Source of the DNA: CAYTLQ01 sp964438715
GTDB lineage: Bacteria; Bacteroidota; Ignavibacteria; Ignavibacteriales; Ignavibacteriaceae
Assembly: GCA_964438715.1 (NCBI GenBank)
Contig: CAYTLQ010000143.1
Location: forward strand, 1-32,238
Direction of reading: 5' to 3'
Length of the DNA stretch: 32,238 bases
Part shown: piece after piece, positions 13,707 through 21,483 of the stretch
Layout of the letters: every line of letters starts with the position of its first letter
Position numbering within the stretch: position 1 is the stretch's first letter
The notes under the pieces: generated by a model
What the model was told of the DNA's origin: nothing
Database searches by the model: none
Seen by the model: only the letters and a program-made list of their open reading frames with translations
Made by a program: the position numbers and the translations under genes

Positions 13707-14144
13707 ATGATAAACATCCGCCGTATTGAACACGGCTCACCTGATTATAAAAAGGCCGTTGATTTACGCTACTTAGTGCTCCGAAAACCTTTAGGGCTGA
13801 ACTATTCTCAGGAACAGCTAAGCGCCGAAAGTAATGAATATCATTTTATTGCCGAGCGGATGGGAGAAATTGTCGGCTGTCTTCTCCTGAAACCATTAGA
13901 AAATGAAACGGTTCAGATGCGTCAGGTAGCGGTTGCAGAAAATTTTCAAGGCAAAGGAATCGGGAAATTACTGGTAAAACATTCTGAAGAATTTGCACTG
14001 AAAAACGGATATAAGAAAATTATTCTGCACGCACGAGACACTGCCATAGAATTTTATAAAAGCTTAGGGTATAGTGTAACGAGTGAAATGTATTATGAGG
14101 TCACCATACCACATTACACAATGGAAAAGAACCTGCTCTTATGA
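13707..14144 (+). CDS. GNAT-family N-acetyltransferase
   Basis: 145 residues, one GNAT domain. The acetyl-CoA-binding motif A is RQVAVAENFQGKGIGKLLV (QGKGIG at 81-86), preceded by the strand GEIVGCLLLKP and followed by AIEFYKSLGY near the C-terminus. The N-terminal DLRYLVLRKPLGL is typical of a common group of small GNATs of unknown substrate (ElaA-like). It begins 5 nt after the RES stop, so it is very probably in the same transcript. GNAT proteins include tRNA-acetylating toxins, but those usually come with a DUF1778-type antitoxin, not seen here. It may equally be a passenger housekeeping acetyltransferase. Convergent with the next gene. Confidence 0.88.
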   Translation: MINIRRIEHGSPDYKKAVDLRYLVLRKPLGLNYSQEQLSAESNEYHFIAERMGEIVGCLLLKPLENETVQMRQVAVAENFQGKGIGKLLVKHSEEFALKNGYKKIILHARDTAIEFYKSLGYSVTSEMYYEVTIPHYTMEKNLLL

Positions 14145-14165
14145 TCATTCTTTCAGCATATACTT

Positions 14166-15092
14166 TTAGCTGAGAGAATATACCTCCCCTATATCCCTTA
14201 CACCAAGATTCATTTCATACTTATGCAGGTTGTCGGTTAACAATTTCATTGGTTCTTCCGGCGGCTCCATTCCCTGACGGAAAGTTTTAAAGTGTATGGG
14301 AATAAAAACTTTTGCTTTAACATCATTTGCCATTTGAAGAGCTTCCTCCGGAGTACAATGGTTTATCCGCCACGGATAGTATGCGCCTATAGGCATAATT
14401 GCTATATCAACAGATTCACCTGATTTTTGAAACAGATCAGTATAAGCTGTATCGCCTCCAAAGAGAATGGTCTTACCATTTCTTTTAAGATAATACGCAT
14501 TAAAACTTCTTCCGTTTTCTTTGTATCCTCTTGAGCGATCGCGTTCCCATGGATAACGCCACCCGAAATGCTTCACTTCCTGTGCTTTAATAGTTATTCC
14601 GCACAGCTCCGTCTCTTCTCCCCAGTCAAGTTCGCGTATCGATTTCCACTCGAGGTTTTCTATTACATCCATTGTGTTAAAAGCAGTAAGGCACTCAATT
14701 TCACCCGGAAATTTATCGGTTAATGCGGCAAGTGATTTATAATCCATATGATCCATGTGGGCATGCGATAGAAGAACAAGGTCTGGTTTCGGTATATCCT
14801 CAAATTCTAATGCAGGAGCCGAATATCTGCGGGGACCAAATGTCATCCCGAGCAGATACACACCGACATATTCAAATAAAACAGGGTCGGTGAGAATTGT
14901 TTTCCCGTAAAAATTTATAAGCATCGTAGAATGGCCTATCCACAAAGTGTTGATAGAATCATTATTCCAACTGCTGAGGTCGGGTTTTGAGTATCCTTCG
15001 CGTGGAGTTTCCTTAACTTTTGCAAATACCGAAGGCAGGCTTAAACCTGCTGATAGAATGGAAATATTTCTGATAAATTTTCTTCTGTTCAT
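14166..15092 (-). CDS. Exported metallo-beta-lactamase-fold hydrolase (NAPE-PLD/UlaG-like)
   Basis: 308 residues. The N-terminus MNRRKFIRNISILSAGLSLPSVFA has an RRKF motif and hydrophobic core like a Tat-type signal peptide. The metal-binding signature HAHMDHMD is at 110-117, with IGHSTMLI upstream, a GGDTAYTD segment near 212 and IPIHFKTF near the end, all in the order of the beta_lactamase_2 group that includes N-acylphosphatidylethanolamine phospholipase D and UlaG lactonase. FGPRRYSAPAL is typical of the NAPE-PLD-like branch. Expected location is the periplasm, with two metals bound (Tat export suits a metalloenzyme folded before export). Substrate unknown. A perfect 16-bp palindrome lies about 70 bp upstream of its start. 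Confidence 0.85.
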   Translation of the reverse strand: MNRRKFIRNISILSAGLSLPSVFAKVKETPREGYSKPDLSSWNNDSINTLWIGHSTMLINFYGKTILTDPVLFEYVGVYLLGMTFGPRRYSAPALEFEDIPKPDLVLLSHAHMDHMDYKSLAALTDKFPGEIECLTAFNTMDVIENLEWKSIRELDWGEETELCGITIKAQEVKHFGWRYPWERDRSRGYKENGRSFNAYYLKRNGKTILFGGDTAYTDLFQKSGESVDIAIMPIGAYYPWRINHCTPEEALQMANDVKAKVFIPIHFKTFRQGMEPPEEPMKLLTDNLHKYEMNLGVRDIGEVYSLS

Positions 15093-15162
15093 AATATTCT
15101 AAAACACACACGGGAAGCATAAAGTTTCTGGAGGAATTTAAGCGAAAATAATCAGCACGAAA

Positions 15163-15178
15163 ATGTAAAATTTTACAT
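15163..15178. promoter_or_regulatory. Perfect 16-bp palindrome (candidate operator)
   Basis: ATGTAAAATTTTACAT is a perfect dyad lying between the anti-sigma-like gene and the metallohydrolase gene, 71-86 bp before the latter's start codon. It has no loop and no adjacent T-run, so a dimeric regulator site fits better than a terminator. Regulator unknown; chance occurrence in AT-rich DNA is possible. Confidence 0.4.
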
Positions 15179-15221
15179 CTTCCCACTCATTCACAAAAAA
15201 GAAACTGCATAAAGAAAATAC

Positions 15222-15854
15222 CTACTTTTTATCCTTACCGGAGGTTTTAGTAGTATCTTTTTTCAGAACCGATTTTTTATCTTTCATTTTTTGAAGTGTA
15301 TCGGGAACGGCTTCTTCCGATGTTTGATCCGATATCTGGATTTCCGTCTCTTCAGATTTTTGTAATTGGGGAGAGGCACCTGAACGAAGAGCTTTGCCTT
15401 CATCGAGTTTTAGTTTCGTGTCTTTCGATTCCGGCGACGGCGTAGTATTCTCTTTTGCAACAGGCATTGAGTTTGTATTTTGCGGAACGGATTCCTTTTT
15501 CACTTCACCTTCCTTTTGTGAGGATTCATCCTGTGTAGAGGAAATCACCGGCGGATTACCAAAATTTTCAATATCGCTCGTAGTGCGTTTCTCCACAAGA
15601 TTTGTCTGATTGACCAACAAAATAATTATTACGGCTACAGCAGTTACGCCAACAGTGGATGGTACCAGATAACGAAATGTGAAAAACTTCTTCCAAAAGC
15701 TTTGTTTTTCTTCAGCGGCGAATTTTTCCTGATTTATTCGTCGCATCAGATTAGCCTCGAATCCGGGAGGAGCGCTTACTTTCTCCAGACTCTTCAATTT
15801 GGCTATTACATCTTCAAACTGTTTTTCGTCATCGTGTAAATTATCCTGACTCAT
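15222..15854 (-). CDS. Putative anti-sigma factor, single transmembrane segment
   Basis: 210 residues. A cytoplasmic N-terminus (1-60) contains VSAPPGFEANLMRRI, a segment common in membrane anti-sigma-like proteins of this lineage. One transmembrane helix follows (about 62-82, VPSTVGVTAVAVIIILLV), then about 125 residues of Ser/Thr/Pro/Lys/Glu-rich low-complexity sequence outside the inner membrane, ending in a Lys-rich tail. The zinc motif HxxxCxxC of the ZAS class is absent. It starts 5 nt after the ECF sigma gene, the standard sigma/anti-sigma arrangement, and that context is the main support for its role in holding the sigma factor inactive. The extracytoplasmic tail has no recognised sensor domain. 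Confidence 0.7.
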   Translation of the reverse strand: MSQDNLHDDEKQFEDVIAKLKSLEKVSAPPGFEANLMRRINQEKFAAEEKQSFWKKFFTFRYLVPSTVGVTAVAVIIILLVNQTNLVEKRTTSDIENFGNPPVISSTQDESSQKEGEVKKESVPQNTNSMPVAKENTTPSPESKDTKLKLDEGKALRSGASPQLQKSEETEIQISDQTSEEAVPDTLQKMKDKKSVLKKDTTKTSGKDKK

Positions 15855-15859
15855 ACCAT

Positions 15860-16450
15860 CTATTCCTTGTAAATATCTTTAAGTAGTTCCTGTAATTGAG
15901 ATCTGCCTCTGTTAATCCTCGATTTAACAGTACCCACGGTAAGTTTTAACATTTCTGCTATTTCTTCGTACGAAAACTCCTGAATATCTCTCAGAATAAC
16001 CGCCTCACGGTAAACTTCAGGTAATTTCATCAACGCGTCCTGAATCATTTTGTTTTTTACGCCGCTGTCAACAATTTTGTCGGGAACCTGCGACTCATCA
16101 GGAATATCGAATGTTTCCTCATTGTTTTCACCATAGGAATTAATCGAGAAAATATTTCTGCGTTTTTTCCGCTGTAATTCCGATTTCGCCAGATTGCCGG
16201 CTATTGTATAAATCCATGTAGAAAACTTTGCAATACTTTTATAGGAATTTTTATTCCTATATACCTTTATGAAAGTCTCCTGAACTATATCACTTGCGGC
16301 TTCATAGTCATTTACAAAACGAAAAACAAAGTTCATCAGCGGATTTTTATAACGCTGAACCAGAATTTCAAACGGAGCGGTATCCTCGTCCGCCTGAAAT
16401 TGCAGAATCAACTCCTCATCCGTGCATCGGAGCAAATCCTTGTCACTCAA
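15860..16450 (-). CDS. ECF-type RNA polymerase sigma factor (RpoE-like)
   Basis: 196 residues with only regions 2 and 4, as in ECF sigma factors. Region 2: FEILVQRYKNPLMNFVFRFVNDYEAASDIVQETFIKVYRN followed by KFSTWIYTIAGNLAKSELQRKKRR (about 28-100). Region 4: MKLPEVYREAVILRDIQEFSYEEIAEMLKLTVGTVKSRINRGRSQL (about 140-190), a helix-turn-helix for -35 recognition. The start appears to be TTG at 16448-16450. It is followed after 5 nt by the membrane anti-sigma-like gene, so the pair probably responds to an envelope signal. Regulon unknown. Family assignment is certain. Confidence 0.95.
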   Translation of the reverse strand: MSDKDLLRCTDEELILQFQADEDTAPFEILVQRYKNPLMNFVFRFVNDYEAASDIVQETFIKVYRNKNSYKSIAKFSTWIYTIAGNLAKSELQRKKRRNIFSINSYGENNEETFDIPDESQVPDKIVDSGVKNKMIQDALMKLPEVYREAVILRDIQEFSYEEIAEMLKLTVGTVKSRINRGRSQLQELLKDIYKE

Positions 16451-16734
16451 CTTCAGTTATACTTTCTTTTTTTGATATTTGTTTCAGGAAATTTACGCAA
16501 AGATGCCGAAATAAACATAATTCATCACCAAGCTCCTCAGAAGTGAAACTTAAGACCTCGAGCAATATACCTTTAGATAATTTTGTGCCGCTCCTTCAGG
16601 GTTAAGGAATAACGCTTCTTTAATAAAAAATAAGCATCAGGTATTAATGCATAATTTTGGAGAGTTATATTAGCTGGTGGGAAAAGCGTTAGTGGAGCTG
16701 AATTCCCCATTTTACCGCAAAAAATATTCTATTT
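16451..16734. other. Intergenic region upstream of the sigma gene and beyond clpB
   Basis: Together with the two hairpins at 16735-16823 this is a 378-bp gap. The first part is the 5' region of the minus-strand sigma gene; CATCTTTG on the minus strand near 16501 resembles a degraded -7 box (TAnnTTTG with one mismatch). A plus-strand frame here overlaps the sigma start and is not credible. Nothing else is recognised. Confidence 0.4.
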
Positions 16735-16768
16735 AAAAAAGTATTGCCTGCCAGTTTAAGGCAGGCAA
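16735..16768 (-). terminator. Rho-independent terminator-like hairpin downstream of clpB
   Basis: TTGCCTGCC and GGCAGGCAA (16744-16752 and 16760-16768) form a perfect 9-bp stem with a 7-nt loop. Read on the minus strand, the stem is followed by TAC and then TTTTTT, which suits termination of the clpB transcript about 60 nt after its stop codon. Confidence 0.65.
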
Positions 16769-16798
16769 AAATTTAAATAAAATAAGCTAATTTGATTC

Positions 16799-16823
16799 AT
16801 AAGGGAGCATTATAGTCCCTTAT
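16799..16823. terminator. Hairpin directly after the clpB stop
   Basis: ATAAGGGA / TCCCTTAT form a perfect 8-bp stem with a 9-nt loop, 5 nt beyond the clpB stop. A T-rich stretch follows it on the plus strand only, so as a clpB terminator it is weak; it may stabilise the 3' end or act on plus-strand readthrough. Confidence 0.4.
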
Positions 16824-16828
16824 AATTT

Positions 16829-19447
16829 TTATTCTTTATTAAAGATGATCTTACCGGCATCTCCGATTGAGGCAAAAATTGAGTCCCCTTCAGAAAATCT
16901 GCCGGCGAGTAGTTCTGTAGATAGCGGATTGATTACAAACCTTTGTATAGTTCTCTTTAAGGGACGAGCCCCAAAAGTAATATCGAACCCAAGCTCTGCA
17001 AGCCAATCTTTCACTTCATCAGAAAAAGTAACCGAAATGCCTTTTTCCGCAAGCATAGAAATAACACCGGAGAGTTGAATATCGACAATTTTACGAATTT
17101 CTCTCTTACTCAGCGGCCGGAATAGAATGATGTCATCAATACGGTTAAGAAATTCGGGTCGTATTGTGCGTTTCAGCAACTCGCTAAGCGCAATCCGGAG
17201 ATTTCCAAGCGCCATTTCAATGTTGGTTCCATCGCTTTTTTCAAGCTCCTCCTGTATAAGAGAAGAGCCGATATTCGAGGTCATAATGATAATTGTATTC
17301 TTAAAATTAACTGTCCGGCCCTTATTATCCGTTAGTCGTCCATCATCCAATACCTGTAACAATATGTTAAATACATCGGGGTGCGCTTTTTCAATCTCAT
17401 CGAGTAATACAACTGAGTATGGTCTTCTGCGTATTGCTTCGGTTAACTGACCACCTTCTTCATACCCGACATATCCGGGAGGTGCACCAATAAGCCGACT
17501 TACCGAATATTTTTCCATATATTCCGACATATCAATACGCACCATGGCGTGTTCATCATCAAACAGGAATTCAGCAAGCGCCCGTGCAAGTTCGGTTTTC
17601 CCTACACCGGTTGTTCCAAGAAAAATAAACGAGCCGATAGGTTTGTTCGCATCCTGCATTCCGGCACGCGATCTCCTTATCGCATTGGAAACAGCAATCA
17701 CTGCGTCCTCCTGACCAACAACCCGTTTGTGCAGTTCCTCTTCCAGACGCAACAACTTTGCTCTCTCACCTTCCAGCATTTTAGTAACAGGAATACCGGT
17801 CCAGTTTGCTACAATCTCAGCTATATCTTCAGCTTCCACTTCTTCTTTCAGCAATCTTTTGTGTCCTTGCATTTCACTCAGCAGTCGCGACTCCTGAGCA
17901 AGGCTTTTTTCCAGCGCCGTAATTCTTCCATACCGTATTTCAGCCACCTTGCCAAAGTCACCTTCCCGCTCATATTTTTCTGCTTCCAGTTTCAGTTGTT
18001 CAATATCCGTTTTCAGTTTACGAATATTTTGTATTTTTTCCTTTTCTGCGGTCCAGATTGCACGAAGTGCATTTCGATTTTCAGCTTCTTCTTCAAGTTC
18101 TTTTTGGAGTTCCTCCAATCGTTTTTTTGAAGCATCATCTTTTTCCCGCTTTAATGCCTCACGCTCTATTTCCAATTGTTTTATTTTTCTCTCAACCGTG
18201 TCTAATTCTTCAGGCATTGAATCAATTTCGATACGAAGTCGGGATGCCGCCTCATCAATGAGATCGATTGCTTTGTCCGGCAAAAACCTGTCCGAAATAT
18301 AACGGTAAGAGAGCTGTACTGCGGCAACTATGGCGCCATCGGTTATCCGCACGCCATGGTGAATTTCGTAACGCTCTTTCAAACCACGGAGAATAGAAAT
18401 AGCATCTTCGGGAGAGGGTTCATCTACAAAGACCGGTTGAAATCTTCTTTCGAGTGCCGCATCTTTTTCGATATACTTTTTATATTCATCAAGTGTGGTT
18501 GCTCCGACACAATGCAATTCTCCGCGGGCAAGAGCCGGTTTAAGAATATTTGCCGCGTCAACAGCGCCTTCGGCGTTGCCTGCGCCCACAAGGGTATGTA
18601 ATTCATCAATAAAAAGAACGATCTCTCCGTTCGAATCAATTACTTCTTTTATTACTGCCTTTATTCTGTCCTCAAACTGACCACGAAATTGTGTTCCTGC
18701 AACCAGAGCCCCAATATCTAACGATACAATAGATTTTGATTTCAGATTTTCCGGAACATCGCCGGCTACAATTCTATGGGCTATACCTTCGGCAATAGCT
18801 GTTTTACCTACACCCGGTTCGCCAATAAGAACAGGGTTATTTTTTGTTCTTCGTGAAAGTACCTGAAGCACTCTTCGGATTTCTTCATCCCTGCCGATAA
18901 CCGGATCAAGTTTACCCGCTTTGGCAAGGTCGTTAAGATTTCTGCCGAATTTTTTCAATGCCTGATATGTTTCCTCTGCCATCTGACTTGTAACGCGCTG
19001 AGTCCCCCTGATATCTTTTAATGCAATAAGCAGAGTTTCATAAGTAACACCGTTATCCCGTAACAACTGCCCGGCTTTACCCGGGTCTTTTGCCAAAGCA
19101 AGTAGTATGTGTTCAGTGGATATGTACTCATCTTTAAGAGTGTTCGCTTCTTTTAGCGACTCATCAAATAATCGGCTGGTATTATGAGACATCTGCTGAT
19201 TGGTAAAACTTGCTCCTGTAACCTTGGGCAATTTATCAATCAGTTCCGAAATTACTATTTTAATTTTATTGGAGTTTGCACCTGATTTCTGGATGAGATT
19301 ATCCGAGAGGCTGTTTTTTTCCTGAACCAAAGCGGCAAGCAAATGCTCGGGTTCAAGAATCTGATTACTATAATTTTGTGCTATTTCAAGCGCTGTCTGT
19401 ATTAATTCCTGCGCCTTTACTGTAAATTTTGCCGGATTAAAAGCCAT
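16829..19447 (-). CDS. clpB: ClpB protein disaggregase (AAA+ chaperone)
   Basis: 872 residues, full length. The N-terminal Clp_N double repeat covers about 1-145. The first AAA+ module has Walker A GEPGVGKT at 209-216 and Walker B VLFIDELHTLVGAG. The coiled-coil middle domain (about 400-530) is rich in Lys and Glu, distinguishing ClpB from ClpA/ClpC. The second AAA+ module has GTTGVGKTE, VVLLDEIEKAHPDVFN and the GARPLKRTIQ sensor-2 segment. It works as a hexamer with DnaK/DnaJ/GrpE to resolubilise aggregated proteins using ATP, in the cytoplasm. The upstream GGGAAATGAAAG may serve for ribosome binding. It appears monocistronic with its own promoter and terminator. No CIRCE operator is visible, so heat control, if any, is by another mechanism. 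Confidence 0.98.
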   Translation of the reverse strand: MAFNPAKFTVKAQELIQTALEIAQNYSNQILEPEHLLAALVQEKNSLSDNLIQKSGANSNKIKIVISELIDKLPKVTGASFTNQQMSHNTSRLFDESLKEANTLKDEYISTEHILLALAKDPGKAGQLLRDNGVTYETLLIALKDIRGTQRVTSQMAEETYQALKKFGRNLNDLAKAGKLDPVIGRDEEIRRVLQVLSRRTKNNPVLIGEPGVGKTAIAEGIAHRIVAGDVPENLKSKSIVSLDIGALVAGTQFRGQFEDRIKAVIKEVIDSNGEIVLFIDELHTLVGAGNAEGAVDAANILKPALARGELHCVGATTLDEYKKYIEKDAALERRFQPVFVDEPSPEDAISILRGLKERYEIHHGVRITDGAIVAAVQLSYRYISDRFLPDKAIDLIDEAASRLRIEIDSMPEELDTVERKIKQLEIEREALKREKDDASKKRLEELQKELEEEAENRNALRAIWTAEKEKIQNIRKLKTDIEQLKLEAEKYEREGDFGKVAEIRYGRITALEKSLAQESRLLSEMQGHKRLLKEEVEAEDIAEIVANWTGIPVTKMLEGERAKLLRLEEELHKRVVGQEDAVIAVSNAIRRSRAGMQDANKPIGSFIFLGTTGVGKTELARALAEFLFDDEHAMVRIDMSEYMEKYSVSRLIGAPPGYVGYEEGGQLTEAIRRRPYSVVLLDEIEKAHPDVFNILLQVLDDGRLTDNKGRTVNFKNTIIIMTSNIGSSLIQEELEKSDGTNIEMALGNLRIALSELLKRTIRPEFLNRIDDIILFRPLSKREIRKIVDIQLSGVISMLAEKGISVTFSDEVKDWLAELGFDITFGARPLKRTIQRFVINPLSTELLAGRFSEGDSIFASIGDAGKIIFNKE

Positions 19448-19490
19448 ACTTTCATTTCCCTTTCATACAATCAAACATAAATTACCATTG

Positions 19491-19498
19491 CAAAGATA
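19491..19498 (-). promoter_or_regulatory. Candidate -7 box (TATCTTTG) of clpB
   Basis: On the minus strand TATCTTTG matches the TAnnTTTG element 43 nt upstream of the clpB ATG. The -33 region at about 19-20 nt reads TGATTT, not TTTG, so the promoter is partial and may depend on an activator or alternative sigma factor. Confidence 0.5.
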
Positions 19499-19596
19499 CA
19501 ACATTAAAGTGTTTAAATCAGTTCCGATAAAAACGCCTGTTCTTTGTTATTGCTTCAAACCGGAAAAAGGAATAATACCAGTTTAGTTAAGAAGGA

Positions 19597-20571
19597 TCAG
19601 ACTTTTATATCGAGAAATTCCCTTGCTAATGCCAAACCGCCATAAATAGCGGCATCATCAAGAAGACGAGATACCAACACTTTGGTGGGTTTTTTTGAAT
19701 CTTTAAGAGAATGCTCATTAAATGCTTTTTTTATCTGAGGCATCATATGCTGGTGCATCGCTTCAATAACTCCGCCACCGAGAACGATGAGATCGAGATT
19801 TAGCAAATTATTTATGCCGGCAATCGTTTTCCCTACAGCTTCACAAGCCTGATTAACATATTTCACCGTCAACGGATCACCTGCCTCAAGAGCTTCGAGA
19901 AGCGCTTTACTTTTTATCTGCTTGTTTTCTTTAACATACCGGGCAAGCTTACTACGCTTACCTTTTTTAATTTCAGCGGTTATTGCATTTACTATGGCAG
20001 TGCGGCTGGCATGAGCCTCAAAACATCCTCTTTTACCACATCCGCAAAGATTACCATTATCAATAAACGGCATGTGTCCTATCTCTCCCGCAACGAACGA
20101 ACTTCCGCGATAAAGTTCTCCGTTAAAGACCAGTCCTCCTCCAATACCCGTACCTAAAAATACTACAAGTACATTTCTCTTGCCCTGTGCAATGCCGTAA
20201 TTTAAGATGCCAAGAGCCGCTAAGTTTACATCATTTTCAATAAGAACAGGAATGCTCGTGTATTTCTGCAACTGCTCTTTAGCATTATAGTTTTTCAAAC
20301 CCAAATTCGGGGCTAACCCAACTACGCCTGTACCGGGATTAACAGAACCCGGGATTCCCAGGCATATTGCACGAATATGTTTTTCGTCTATACCGGATTC
20401 CATAAGCAGAGAGTTTACACTATCCATAATCAAACGGCCATAATCTGCTTTAGGTGATTTTGCTTTGGTTGATTTTTTGAAACGATGAACAATTCCATCA
20501 CGGGAGTTTAACGCAGCGGAAAGTATTTTTGTGCCACCCAAATCAATACTGATGATATAATCTTTTTGCAC
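19597..20571 (-). CDS. ROK-family sugar kinase (glucokinase-like)
   Basis: 324 residues. The ATP-binding DLGGTK is at 10-15, the sugar-binding END at 112-114 within VLIENDVNLAA, GTGIGGG at 140-146, GEIGH at 162-166, and the zinc-binding cysteine cluster CGCGKRGC at 176-183 with FEAHAS following. This is the complete ROK kinase signature without the N-terminal helix-turn-helix of ROK repressors, so it is an enzyme, probably glucose or another hexose (N-acetylmannosamine/glucosamine are alternatives) to the 6-phosphate. It starts with GTG, preceded by AGAGG on the minus strand. The start lies 86 bp from the divergent rsmA start. Confidence 0.92.
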   Translation of the reverse strand: MQKDYIISIDLGGTKILSAALNSRDGIVHRFKKSTKAKSPKADYGRLIMDSVNSLLMESGIDEKHIRAICLGIPGSVNPGTGVVGLAPNLGLKNYNAKEQLQKYTSIPVLIENDVNLAALGILNYGIAQGKRNVLVVFLGTGIGGGLVFNGELYRGSSFVAGEIGHMPFIDNGNLCGCGKRGCFEAHASRTAIVNAITAEIKKGKRSKLARYVKENKQIKSKALLEALEAGDPLTVKYVNQACEAVGKTIAGINNLLNLDLIVLGGGVIEAMHQHMMPQIKKAFNEHSLKDSKKPTKVLVSRLLDDAAIYGGLALAREFLDIKV

Positions 20572-20657
20572 TTTGGCGCCTCTCTGTTTTTATTTTTATA
20601 CAGCCGTTTTCTATTTGGGCAATTACCCTTTATGGGGTATTTTGCACAGGAAAAGAA

Positions 20658-21473
20658 ATGAATAATTCAGATAAAAACAAAAATAACAAGGTAATTCCAT
20701 TAAAAAAACTGGGTCAAAATTATCTTCGCGATCCGAACATCATCCGAAAAATTGCCGATGAGATAGGAGCATTGCCTGGTGAGTCAATAATTGAAATCGG
20801 TCCCGGTACCGGTGCGCTAAGTTTTGAGCTTGTTTCGAGAGGAGTTGCAGTTACTGCTATTGAACTCGACAGGCGTGTTATTGTTACTTTGCAAAATTAT
20901 CATCCTCTGTTAAAAGTTATTCATGGAGACTTTCTTGAAACAAACATACAGGATTTTCTGGTTAACTATGACCGGCGACTGAGAATAGCAGGAAATATAC
21001 CATACAACATAACTTCACCTATTATTTTCAAACTTGTTGAAAATGCCTCTATCATTCAAGATGCCGTTTTAATGATTCAGGATGAGGTAGCCGTTCGCAT
21101 CACTTCAAAACCCGGCAATAAAAACTATGGTATTCTTTCAGCGGTGCTTGGCGCTTTCGCCGAAACTTCCTATTGCTTTAAGGTTTCTCCAAATGTGTTT
21201 TTTCCGAAACCTAAAGTTTATTCAGCAGTCATTCATATCAGATTCCGGAGCATAGAAAATGAGTTCCCGCCAGCATTATATATTCAAACAGTAAAAGCGG
21301 CTTTTGGCAACAGACGAAAAACCCTGAAAAATTCTTTACAAAACAGTATATTTAATAATCTGGATTTCGCTGGCTCTCCCATAGACCTCACACGGCGGGC
21401 TGAAACTCTTTCGGTTGATGAATTCCGGATACTAGCAAAATTTTTAGAAAGTAAACTGGATAAACGCGACTGA
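20658..21473 (+). CDS. rsmA: 16S rRNA (adenine1518-N6/adenine1519-N6)-dimethyltransferase RsmA (KsgA)
   Basis: 271 residues, usual length. LGQNYLRD at 18-25 is the family variant of LGQNFL; SAM-binding motif I EIGPGTG is at 46-52; NIPYNIT at 113-119 is the catalytic motif IV for adenine dimethylation (NLPYNI type). The C-terminal part carries FFPKPKVYSAVIHI and AFGNRRKTLKNSL, typical of KsgA. It dimethylates two adjacent adenines in helix 45 of 16S rRNA during small-subunit maturation. It heads a tight operon: the PAP2-type gene begins 10 nt after its stop. A weak TATTTTG lies about 14 nt before the start, preceded at 20 nt by ATTTG. Confidence 0.97.
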   Translation: MNNSDKNKNNKVIPLKKLGQNYLRDPNIIRKIADEIGALPGESIIEIGPGTGALSFELVSRGVAVTAIELDRRVIVTLQNYHPLLKVIHGDFLETNIQDFLVNYDRRLRIAGNIPYNITSPIIFKLVENASIIQDAVLMIQDEVAVRITSKPGNKNYGILSAVLGAFAETSYCFKVSPNVFFPKPKVYSAVIHIRFRSIENEFPPALYIQTVKAAFGNRRKTLKNSLQNSIFNNLDFAGSPIDLTRRAETLSVDEFRILAKFLESKLDKRD

Positions 21474-21483
21474 TTCTTCCACG

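Noticed and set aside
17549..18302. Long plus-strand frames opposite clpB
   Set aside because: Phe/Ser-rich translations opposite the Lys/Glu-rich coiled coil of ClpB are a compositional shadow.
19518..19540. Possible third copy of the 54-nt repeat (GTTCCGATAAAAACGCCTG)
   Set aside because: It shares only the CCGATA and CGCCT words and lacks the middle and right end, so similarity is probably chance.
19448..19596. Search for a CIRCE (HrcA) heat-shock operator before clpB
   Set aside because: No TTAGCACTC-N9-GAGTGCTAA dyad is present.
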